DNA of 64,000 nucleotides from JBFLYH01 sp964630235 (GTDB lineage Bacteria > Oederibacteriota > JAAXVQ01 > JAUVAV01): assembly GCA_964630235.1 (NCBI GenBank), contig CAZVUO010000002.1, forward strand, positions 558,001 through 622,000, in the 5' to 3' direction. The notes under the pieces are model-generated. The model was not told where the DNA came from, ran no database searches, and saw nothing but the letters and a program-made list of their open reading frames with translations. Of the stretch, positions 57,081 to 64,000 are shown one piece after another. How positions within the stretch are numbered: position 1 is the stretch's first letter; each line of letters begins with the position of its first letter. A program made the translations under genes and the position numbers.

Positions 57081-59510
57081 CTAGTCAACTTTCTTCTTCT
57101 TCTCCGCGTACGCCACCCGTTCTTCGCGCGTGGCCAGGCGCAGGCGCTTGAGTTCCTCGTAAACCATCTTTTCGTTGAGCTGTTCGACGTCGAACCCGGC
57201 TTCGGCCATGGCCTGCAGCAGGCGCGTGGGGCCGAAATCCGGGTTGGCCACGATCAAATCCAGGATCTGCTGGCGCTCCGCCAAGGACAACTGCTGCATC
57301 TGCGCGTCCTTGCGCTGCACGGTCTCCTTCAGCCCCTTCAACCCGAATTTATCCCGCAGCTGCTTCAGGCGGTAGTAGGTGGTGGGCGACACGTTGAGGT
57401 GCCGGCAGGCCTCGCGCACGGGCACGCCCTGGCGCTCCACCAGATAGAACAGCTTGCGGCGAAGGTTGAACTGCACGTCGTCGGCCATCATTTTTTCCTT
57501 GATGGCCACGCAGGTAATGTCGTCGTTCTGGGGATACTCTTCCGTGAAGCGCGCGATCTCCTCGGACAGTTTCTGCACGAACTCCTCGGCGGACAGTTCG
57601 TGATGCTGGCGGACCAGGTCCAGCAAGCGCTTTTCCCCGAATTGTTCGCGCCGGGGGTTCATGGCTTCCGTGATGCCGTCCGTGTACAGCAACAGCACAT
57701 CGCCTTTCTTCAGCTTGACGCTCTCCTGGGTCAGGGATTTCTGGAACAGGTCCGGATTGGGCAGGTCAATGCCCACCGGGAACCCCCGGGGCTTGAGATA
57801 GTAGATCTGGTCCGTTTCCTCGCGGTACAGGATCATGGGATTGTGGCCCGCGCAGGTGTACTGAATGATGCGCCGCCGCGAATCCAGAATGATGTAGAAC
57901 ATGGTGACGAACATGCCTTTTTTCATGTCCCGGGTGACAAAGCTGTTCACCTTGGCCATGACGTCCGTGGCATTGTGGTTGCCGCGGGCTTCCAGCCGCA
58001 GGGCGGTCCGGATCATGGTCATGACCAGGGACCCGGGAATGCCCTTGCCGGACACGTCCGCCACGGCGACGCCCAGCACATTGTCATCCACCCACACGAA
58101 ATCGAAATAGTCCCCGCCCACTTCCTTGGCCGAACGGTACATGGAGGAAACGTCGTACCCTTCGATCTGCGGCAGCTCTCGCGGCAGGAGGGTGTGCTGG
58201 ATCTCCTGGGCCACCTGCATTTCCTGCTGCAGCCGCTCCTGTTCCAGCAGGTTCCTCTGGGCCTGGTTGAAGCGGCGGGTCATGTCGTTGAACACCCGGG
58301 CGATCTGGCCGAACTCGTCGTTGCTCTGGATCATGATCTGGTGGTCCGTCCGGCCCTGGCTCACGGCCAGCATGCCGTCCGTGAGCTTGCGGATCGGGGC
58401 CACCACGAGGTTCATGAGCAGATAGGCGGCGATGATGCTCACCACCAGGGCCACGCCGTAGATGACCAGCGCGCCGCGCTGTCCCCGCTGGATCTCGCCG
58501 GCGATGGCGCTTTCCTTCAGGCCCACGCGGGCCGTGCCCAGGCGCATCTCGCCCAGGAAGATCGGATAGGCGATTTCGTGCACCTTCCCGGCCTGCTTGT
58601 CGGTCAGCTCCTGGTGGACGGTTTCCCGCTCCACCGGCGGCGCGCCCGGCGGCGGCACGTAGGGGGTGAACAGCCGGGTGGTCTGGGAGTGGGCCCAGAT
58701 CAGATTGTCCTTGTCCACCACGAAGGCATAGGCCAGTTTGGGATTGGTGCGGACCAGCGTCTTCACCACGGCCGCGAGATGCAGGTCATCCTGCTTGAGC
58801 AGGTAGTTTTCCGCATCCCGGGCCAGTTGGCGGGTCTGCTCGGCCGTGCTGGCCATGATCTCGGAACGCAGGTTTTGGTCCAGGGAGGCGAATAGATACG
58901 CGAAGATGGCCGTGACGATCAGCACCACCGCGCCCATGACCGGAAACAGGTACTTGACGCTGACCCGGCTGAACTTGGCGGGCCGTGCCGCCGGCGCTTC
59001 GAAAGGCACCGGCAGGGTGGTTCCCGGCAGCTCGGCCGGCGCGATCAGCGGCGTCGCTTCTCGGGTGCGCTTGAGCAGGCGGAGGAGGTTCTCGCCCTTC
59101 GCGGTCTGGTATTCGGTCTCGTCCATCAGCTTGCGGATGAACCAGATGCCGAGGCCGCCGCGCTTCCCGATCTCCACGTACCGGTTCAAATCCGGGGTCT
59201 TGGATTTCTTCCACTCGAAGCTTTTTCCCGTGTCGCGGATGAAAACCTCGAGCTCGCCTTCGCGCCGGTCCACGCGCAGGCGGATCGTGCCGGGCTCCAT
59301 GCCCTTATAGGCGTGCCGCACCACGTTCGAGCACGCCTCGTCGAGCGCCAGCTTGATGTTGTTGGTTTCGTTGAGGTTAAAATGGGCCTCGCTGGCCGTC
59401 CGCGTGATGAAATCGCGGATTTCACCCAGCGAGCGCTCCACGGCGGGCACTTCCAGCTCGTAGGTTTGCAGGATCGGTTTTCGAAACAGGCTCTTCAGTA
59501 GACCGGGCAA
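57081..59510 (-). CDS. HATPase-HAMP-PP2C partner-switching protein with IS3-like HTH tail
   Basis: An 809-residue membrane protein from TTG 59510 (GGAAGGA 8 nt upstream). Residues 15-150 are an RsbW/SpoIIAB-type ATPase: NNIKLALDEACSNVVRHAY (50-68), RDTGKSF (92-98), GGLGIWF (118-124). Two membrane spans (~188-208 and 347-367) flank an extracytoplasmic sensor region. HAMP follows (~368-420). Residues ~430-672 are a SpoIIE/RsbU PP2C phosphatase with metal Asps D467, D485, D611 and D663/D664. The C-terminus (~680-802) reads like the DNA-binding half of an IS3-family transposase: GVPVREACRHLNVSPTTYYR, then NPDFGPTRLLQAMAEAGF and NEKMVYEELKRLRL. Kinase and phosphatase modules that normally oppose each other in separate proteins are joined here. 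The STAS protein encoded next is the likely target. Confidence 0.9.
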   Translation of the reverse strand: MPGLLKSLFRKPILQTYELEVPAVERSLGEIRDFITRTASEAHFNLNETNNIKLALDEACSNVVRHAYKGMEPGTIRLRVDRREGELEVFIRDTGKSFEWKKSKTPDLNRYVEIGKRGGLGIWFIRKLMDETEYQTAKGENLLRLLKRTREATPLIAPAELPGTTLPVPFEAPAARPAKFSRVSVKYLFPVMGAVVLIVTAIFAYLFASLDQNLRSEIMASTAEQTRQLARDAENYLLKQDDLHLAAVVKTLVRTNPKLAYAFVVDKDNLIWAHSQTTRLFTPYVPPPGAPPVERETVHQELTDKQAGKVHEIAYPIFLGEMRLGTARVGLKESAIAGEIQRGQRGALVIYGVALVVSIIAAYLLMNLVVAPIRKLTDGMLAVSQGRTDHQIMIQSNDEFGQIARVFNDMTRRFNQAQRNLLEQERLQQEMQVAQEIQHTLLPRELPQIEGYDVSSMYRSAKEVGGDYFDFVWVDDNVLGVAVADVSGKGIPGSLVMTMIRTALRLEARGNHNATDVMAKVNSFVTRDMKKGMFVTMFYIILDSRRRIIQYTCAGHNPMILYREETDQIYYLKPRGFPVGIDLPNPDLFQKSLTQESVKLKKGDVLLLYTDGITEAMNPRREQFGEKRLLDLVRQHHELSAEEFVQKLSEEIARFTEEYPQNDDITCVAIKEKMMADDVQFNLRRKLFYLVERQGVPVREACRHLNVSPTTYYRLKQLRDKFGLKGLKETVQRKDAQMQQLSLAERQQILDLIVANPDFGPTRLLQAMAEAGFDVEQLNEKMVYEELKRLRLATREERVAYAEKKKKVD

Positions 59511-59591
59511 AGCGGTTATCCTTCCCTTGCGTTCTCGGCGGGCGACAGTTTAACAGTCTGCCGGCGATTGTACAACACTCCCGCGCGCCGT

Positions 59592-61205
59592 TTATCTTTT
59601 CGGTGTCGCGGCGGGCGTGGGCGCCGGCCGCTTTTCCTCTTCCTCGACCTCTGCCTCGATGGCCTGCATCCGGACGATCCGGGACCGCGCTTCCTCGATA
59701 TTGCGGACCACCAGCAGGTTGTTGGGCTCGGTCTCCAGGATCTTGTTCCAGACCAAAATGGCCTTCACGAAGTCATTGGCCACGTAGAAGTCAATGCCCT
59801 GGTAGTACAGCTGCAGGGACTTGTCGCTCATGAAGCGGGTCTGGCCGCCGAGCTGCTGGCGGGTGCGGGCCAGATAGAGCTGCAGCTGCAGATAATCGGG
59901 ATCATACTTCTCCACGGTTTCGAATTCCACCAAGGCCTGCTTGAACTGTTTGTTGAGGTAATCCTCGATCCCCTGGAAATAATGCAGGGCCTTGAAGTAC
60001 TCGTCCGCAACCGCGGCTTTGCGCTGTTCGGCCTGGCGCCGGCGTTCCGCGGCCAGCGCCTGCTCGCCTTTGGCGATCAGGTCCTGCTTTTCGCGGCGGT
60101 GGCGTCGCTCGGTGTTGCGCATGACCTGTTCCATGGCCTGGCTGGCCTTGGCCACGGCCTCCTGCGCCCGGCGCTGCGCTTCTTTATCCAGTTCGGCTTC
60201 CCGCCGGCGGTCCCGCTCGGCCTTCTGCTCGGAAAGCCTCGGACCGAAACGGTACGACAGGGTAAAGCGGTGGGTGATCCCCAGGGTCTCCCCGGCCAGC
60301 GCGTAATCCAGCGCCAGCCCGGCGTAGCGCACGCCGCCGCCGGCCGTCCATCCGTCCGTATGCAGCCCGCCCCGCAGGGCCACAATGTCCCAGAGGCTGT
60401 ACTCCAGGCCGCCGGAAAATTGCGACGCCCGCCAGGTGGAGCGTTCCCAGGCGCCGCAGATCAAAAATTGCTGCTTGAGCGCATCCGGGGTCCGGTAGCG
60501 GTAGGCCAGGCCGGTTTTCCAGTTCATGGGGATGCGGTCTTCGACCTCGCTCAAACGCGTCACCGAACCGAGGGCGTTCTGCAGCATGATCCCGAGGGAG
60601 AGGCCGCTCCAGTCGAAGCCTCCCTTGCCGAACGCTTCAGGGGGCAGCCGATAGTGCAAGCCCAGATCCAGGCCCACGCCCGCGTCGAAATCGCCCAGCA
60701 GGCGCATCTGGTCAATCTTCAGCGACAGGCCGGCCTTCAGCCCGCCGGCCACTTCCCGGCCGTACCCCAGCAGATACTGGCGCATTTCCAGGCTGCCTTC
60801 GCCGCCGACCAGGTGCGAACGCGCGTCGCGCACCAGCACGCCGCCCGAGGCGATCCGCACCGCGCCCAGGGAGAAGGTCCCCCAGTCCAGCAGCGGATAG
60901 GCCAGGCCGATAAAGTCGTAGGGCGTATCGTAGAACATATTGATATGCATGGCGGCCACTTCAGCCTGGTCCAGCAGCGCCAGGCCGGCCGGGTTCCAGA
61001 ACAGGCTCGTGACATCGTCCGCCACCGCGGCGTATCCGGTGCCCAGGGCCAGGGCGCGGGAACCGGCGCCGAGTTCGAAAGGACTGTTGGTCCCCGCGTC
61101 CGCGGCTGCCGCGCCGGCCGCGCGCGCCCAGAGCAGCGCCAGTGCCAGGCCCAGCGCCCAGGCCGCACCCGCCGCCGATCCTTTCGTCCGTTTAGAGGGG
61201 CTCAT
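59592..61205 (-). CDS. PorV/PorQ-like outer-membrane protein with TPR tail
   Basis: A 537-residue exported protein (signal peptide to about residue 33, AAA-AD). Residues ~37-315 are an outer-membrane barrel of the PorV/PorQ/UPF0164 type: GAGSRALALGTGYAAVADDV and TSLFWNPAGLALL near the N-terminus, ending TLSYRFGPR. The C-terminal ~220 residues are a helical coiled coil (EQKAERDRRREAELDKEAQR) followed by TPR-like repeats. In Bacteroidota, PorV receives T9SS cargo bearing C-terminal sorting domains. Similar C-terminal domains occur in four other proteins of this window, including the gene 6 bp upstream. It probably assists their surface attachment; this is inference. ATG 61205. Confidence 0.85.
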   Translation of the reverse strand: MSPSKRTKGSAAGAAWALGLALALLWARAAGAAAADAGTNSPFELGAGSRALALGTGYAAVADDVTSLFWNPAGLALLDQAEVAAMHINMFYDTPYDFIGLAYPLLDWGTFSLGAVRIASGGVLVRDARSHLVGGEGSLEMRQYLLGYGREVAGGLKAGLSLKIDQMRLLGDFDAGVGLDLGLHYRLPPEAFGKGGFDWSGLSLGIMLQNALGSVTRLSEVEDRIPMNWKTGLAYRYRTPDALKQQFLICGAWERSTWRASQFSGGLEYSLWDIVALRGGLHTDGWTAGGGVRYAGLALDYALAGETLGITHRFTLSYRFGPRLSEQKAERDRRREAELDKEAQRRAQEAVAKASQAMEQVMRNTERRHRREKQDLIAKGEQALAAERRRQAEQRKAAVADEYFKALHYFQGIEDYLNKQFKQALVEFETVEKYDPDYLQLQLYLARTRQQLGGQTRFMSDKSLQLYYQGIDFYVANDFVKAILVWNKILETEPNNLLVVRNIEEARSRIVRMQAIEAEVEEEEKRPAPTPAATPKR

Positions 61206-61211
61206 GTGTCC

Positions 61212-64000
61212 TCACTTGATCACCGCGATCTTCAGCACCTGCCGCCGGGTTTCGCCTCCGGCCGCGGGCTGAACTTCCAGCACGGCGAAGTACAGGCCGT
61301 TCAGCACCACGTAGCCGCCGCCGTTGCGGCCGTCCCACGGCACGCGGCGCAGAACCGTAGCGCCGGTCTGGGTTTCCTCGCTGACCAGCACCCGGACCAG
61401 TTCGCCCACCACATTATAAATCTTCAAGCTGACCCGGGCATCCTCCTCCAGGAAATAATCAATGGACGTGCTCTGCCGACCGGCGGCGAAGGGATTGGGA
61501 TAATTAATGTACGAGGTGGCCAGGGAACGCTGGGTGATGACCACTTCGTTGGAGAACATGGGGAACGCGTCGCCGAAGGCCGGCCGCACCTGCATGCCCA
61601 CATTGTCCAGGAAGCGGCAATCCACCTCCGTGTCAGCCGTGACGCCGAGGCGCAGGGACCCTCGGGCCGAAGCCGGGTTCAAGTTGACCTGGACCCGCAG
61701 GACGCGCGGCTGGTCCGGGGCGATGGTGATGACCAGGCTCGGGAAGTCCAGATACACGCGGTCAGTGCCCGGCAGAGCGGTGACCGTCAGGACCAAGGTA
61801 TTCCCATCCCAGACGGTCACCGAGGACAAGATATCGTCGGCCGGGATGCCGGCGCCCAGGTGGTCCTGAACGGTCAGGGTGACGCCCCGGAGCTGATACA
61901 GGGCCGACCCGGCCGAGTTGGGATTGGTGAACTCCAGTTCCAGCATGTCAATGTTCGGCTCGCCGGAAATCGCGGTGATGGGTGCGAGCGAGGTGTGCCC
62001 CACATAAACAAACGGGTTGCCCGACCGGGGCCCGGCCGAGACCGGGATCGGGTTGGTGGTGCCAGGCTGCACGCCAGGGTTTTGAGGCGTGCCGGTCACG
62101 GTGTAGGTGAGGTTCGGCTCCATGAAGCGCACGCTGAAGGTCGCTTCGCCCGCTACCAGGTTGAGGGTGGCCGGCAGGTCGCGTATCTGGTTCGGCAGCG
62201 CGGAAGTGGCCAGTGTCACCGTGTCATTCAGGGGCACGATCTGGAACGTGGACATATTCAGCACCCTGGCCGTGATGTTCACCGAATATCCCGCGATCGC
62301 CGGCACAATGAAACCGGCGTACCCGGGAGGCGTGCCGGGCGTGAAGAACTCATTCGGCACGATCAGGAACAGCTGGTACACCGGCGTGGGCGTCACGGTG
62401 GGCGTAATGGTGGAGGTCGGCGACATGGTCTGGGTCAGGGTGGCCGTGGCGCTGGCGGTCGGGGTCGGGGTCAGGGTCGGGGTCGAAGTCACCGTGTGGG
62501 TCTGGGTGAACGTTGCGGTCTGGGTAAAGGTCGGCGTGGAGGTAGAGGTCGGGGTTTGGGTCAACGTGACCGTGAAGGTCGGCGTGTGCGTGAACGTTGG
62601 CGTCCAGGTCGCGGTGTCGGTCGGCGTGGCCGTGAATACCGGCGTATTGGACGGCGTGGCTGTCGAGGTCATGGTGTCCGTGGGTGTCACGGTAAACGTC
62701 GGGGTGGCCGTGGAGGTGGCCGTAATAACCGACACGTACTGCACCTTGGTCACGGTGGTCGTGGTCTGGTATGTGCCATCGTTCAGGTAGGAGCTCCAGT
62801 AATAAACACCGCCCGTGCCTGGCGCGGTCGCGGTCAAGGTCAGGCTGTCATATTGGCCGGCGGCCCAGGGCGTGGCATAGGTCACTTGGATCTGGTTGCC
62901 GGAGAAGGAGACCAGGCCGCCCTGAACGTTGGACGAAGGCGTGAGCGGGACCGCCCAGCCGTCCGGGATGGAGATGAACAGCTGGTTGATCTCGCCCAGC
63001 GAACGCGCGATGACCTGATATTCGTAGTTTTGGGATTGATTGACCAGAACCACGTTGGGCGTAATATGCGCATCCGCAGCAGGCGTGATCGTCGAGGTAG
63101 CGGTCGGCGTGGCCGTACTGGTCGGCGAATCCGTCGGAGTGGTGGTGACGGTCCGCGTGTCAGTGGCCGTGGGGGTGGCGGTGTCCGTGGCAGTGGCCGT
63201 GGCGGTGTCCGTGGGCGTGACCGTGAACGTCGCGGTGTCCGTGGGCGTGGCCGTATAGGTTGGTGTGGCGGTCGGTGTGGACGTGAAGGTCGGTGTATCG
63301 GTGGGTGTGGCCGTATAGGTCGGGGTATCCGTCGGAGTCGTGGTAAAGGTCACGGTGTCCGTCGGCGTGGCCGTGGACGTCGCCGTATCCGTGGGGGTCA
63401 GGGTGAAGGTCGCAGTAAAGGTCGGGGTCGCCGTGAACGTGTCCGTAAAGGTCGGGGTCGCCGTGAACGTGTCCGTAAAGGTCGGGGTCGCCGTGAACGT
63501 CTCCGTGTCCGTGGGGGTGGCGGTCAACGTGGCCGTATCCGTCGGAGTGGCGGTGGGGGTCGGGGTATCCGTGGGGGTCGCCGTCCCGGTCGCCGTGTCC
63601 GTGGAGGTGGCGGTAAACGTATCGGTAAAGGTCGGCGTGGCCGTGGACGTCGCCGTATCCGTGGGCGTCGCGGTAAAGGTCGGGGTATCAGTGGATGTGG
63701 ACGTAGCCGTATACACCTGCACGTATTGCGCCTTGGTCGCTGGTGTCACGACCGTGTAGGCGCCATTATTGAGATAACCACTCCAGTAGTAATAACCGCC
63801 CGTGCCTGGCGCGGTGGCGGTCAGCGTGATGCTGTCAAATGAACCTGAAGCCAGGGGCGGTGAGTAGGTCACCATAATCCGGTCTCCGCTGAACCCCACG
63901 GTTCCCAGCTGAACGTTGGAAACCGGCGTGGTGGGAACCGACCAGCCGCCGGGGATCTGAAGGTAGAGCGTATCGATCGCGCCTCCGGTGGCGATCAGCA
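61212..64000 (-). CDS. Giant Thr/Pro-rich surface protein, C-terminal part (runs off the window)
   Basis: The frame is open past 64000, so the start is outside; the GTG at 63899 is internal. Two ~105-residue domains (ending GTGGVYYWSSYLNDGTY and GTGGYYYWSGYLNNGAY) alternate with long Thr/Pro linkers (~63079-63710 and ~62390-62720). Then comes a beta-rich region (GDAFPM, TLTVQDHLGAGIPADDI) and a C-terminal FlgD-like Ig domain (NYPNPFAAGRQSTSIDYFLE, LKIYNVVGELV, WDGRNGGGYVVLNGLYF), the T9SS-like sorting signal. It is a cell-surface protein, possibly an adhesin. Its stop lies 6 bp before the PorV-like gene's start, so the two are likely co-transcribed: cargo and outer-membrane partner. Confidence 0.85.
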   Translation of the reverse strand, partial: LIATGGAIDTLYLQIPGGWSVPTTPVSNVQLGTVGFSGDRIMVTYSPPLASGSFDSITLTATAPGTGGYYYWSGYLNNGAYTVVTPATKAQYVQVYTATSTSTDTPTFTATPTDTATSTATPTFTDTFTATSTDTATGTATPTDTPTPTATPTDTATLTATPTDTETFTATPTFTDTFTATPTFTDTFTATPTFTATFTLTPTDTATSTATPTDTVTFTTTPTDTPTYTATPTDTPTFTSTPTATPTYTATPTDTATFTVTPTDTATATATDTATPTATDTRTVTTTPTDSPTSTATPTATSTITPAADAHITPNVVLVNQSQNYEYQVIARSLGEINQLFISIPDGWAVPLTPSSNVQGGLVSFSGNQIQVTYATPWAAGQYDSLTLTATAPGTGGVYYWSSYLNDGTYQTTTTVTKVQYVSVITATSTATPTFTVTPTDTMTSTATPSNTPVFTATPTDTATWTPTFTHTPTFTVTLTQTPTSTSTPTFTQTATFTQTHTVTSTPTLTPTPTASATATLTQTMSPTSTITPTVTPTPVYQLFLIVPNEFFTPGTPPGYAGFIVPAIAGYSVNITARVLNMSTFQIVPLNDTVTLATSALPNQIRDLPATLNLVAGEATFSVRFMEPNLTYTVTGTPQNPGVQPGTTNPIPVSAGPRSGNPFVYVGHTSLAPITAISGEPNIDMLELEFTNPNSAGSALYQLRGVTLTVQDHLGAGIPADDILSSVTVWDGNTLVLTVTALPGTDRVYLDFPSLVITIAPDQPRVLRVQVNLNPASARGSLRLGVTADTEVDCRFLDNVGMQVRPAFGDAFPMFSNEVVITQRSLATSYINYPNPFAAGRQSTSIDYFLEEDARVSLKIYNVVGELVRVLVSEETQTGATVLRRVPWDGRNGGGYVVLNGLYFAVLEVQPAAGGETRRQVLKIAVIK
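63079..63710 (-). repeat. Thr/Pro-coding short-period repeat tract
   Basis: About 630 bp of approximate 18-30-bp repeats on the plus strand (GGTC GGxGTG GCCGT...), coding on the minus strand for ~210 residues of T-P-T/T-D-T-A-T pattern. A smaller tract of the same kind lies at ~62390-62720. Copy number is likely to vary between strains. Confidence 0.8.

Noticed and set aside
63079..63710. Possible CRISPR array
   Set aside because: The repeats are short-period and in-frame Thr/Pro codons without unique spacers.
59568..63842. A 1424-codon plus-strand frame over the PorV-like gene and the giant protein gene
   Set aside because: Low-complexity Arg/Gly-rich translation arising from the opposite strand of Thr/Pro repeats; no domain is visible.

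Overview
The window looks like a chromosomal segment from an anaerobic, GC-rich, diderm bacterium, probably of an under-sampled candidate phylum. The diderm reading rests on many lipoproteins with lgt and lspA, an OmpA-type lipoprotein, a PorV-like outer-membrane protein and secreted proteins ending in FlgD/T9SS-like C-terminal domains. The anaerobe reading rests on a two-domain superoxide reductase. Long Thr/Pro linkers encoded by short-period DNA repeats resemble lineages such as FCPU426, Firestonebacteria or Goldbacteria, but that placement is a guess. No phage, CRISPR array or complete insertion sequence was seen.

Layout. 1-12330 (minus strand): three large secreted modular proteins sharing one repeated beta-rich module; two carry TIM-barrel glycosidase-like domains. 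12538-14608: three-gene operon (DUF4388/MshEN-like protein plus two small membrane proteins). 14793-19737: helicase fused to an exonuclease (MrfA-MrfB-like), GDPD, alpha/beta hydrolase and superoxide reductase. 19906-25149: secreted beta-helix protein, YXWGXW lipoprotein, DUF4389 protein and an orphan CbiM-PDGLE protein. 25206-33040: surE, a lipoprotein gene, and the housekeeping run glmU-prs-rplY-pth-comEA-mgtC, bracketed by tRNA-Val and tRNA-Gln. 33093-43663: spoVG-ispE-TPR lipoprotein, a cNMP-binding protein, and ileS-lspA-lgt-spoIID-rluD. 43924-47412 (plus strand): DUF2294, a PEPCK/HPr-kinase-like protein, gamma carbonic anhydrase and purE. 47484-53760: hisS, a membrane protein, an envelope lipoprotein operon (DUF4398, OmpA, LppC-like with a nested CsgG/FlgO-like domain) and a small lipoprotein. 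53818-57033: ackA, a TPR protein and a STAS protein. 57081-64000: a kinase-plus-phosphatase partner-switching protein, a PorV-like protein and a giant Thr/Pro-rich protein running off the window.

The strongest unexplained signal is a structured element of about 256 bp found beside both tRNA genes. Each copy embeds an exact duplicate of the last 21 nt of its own neighbouring tRNA, broken at the same T-loop position. Its several hairpins differ in sequence between copies but keep their pairing. Both copies are close to the same length. It has no coding capacity and looks like a non-autonomous element that targets the tRNA T-loop, or a remnant of one.

A second signal is in the partner-switching pair at 56236-59510. 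The STAS protein and the adjacent HATPase/HAMP/PP2C protein both end in a domain resembling the DNA-binding region of IS3-type transposases, suggesting a captured transposase domain in signalling. Other points of interest are the natural MrfA-MrfB fusion, the module family and its homogenised 3' cassettes, a 384-bp perfect tandem duplication, and a structured leader with terminator ahead of the PEPCK-like gene.
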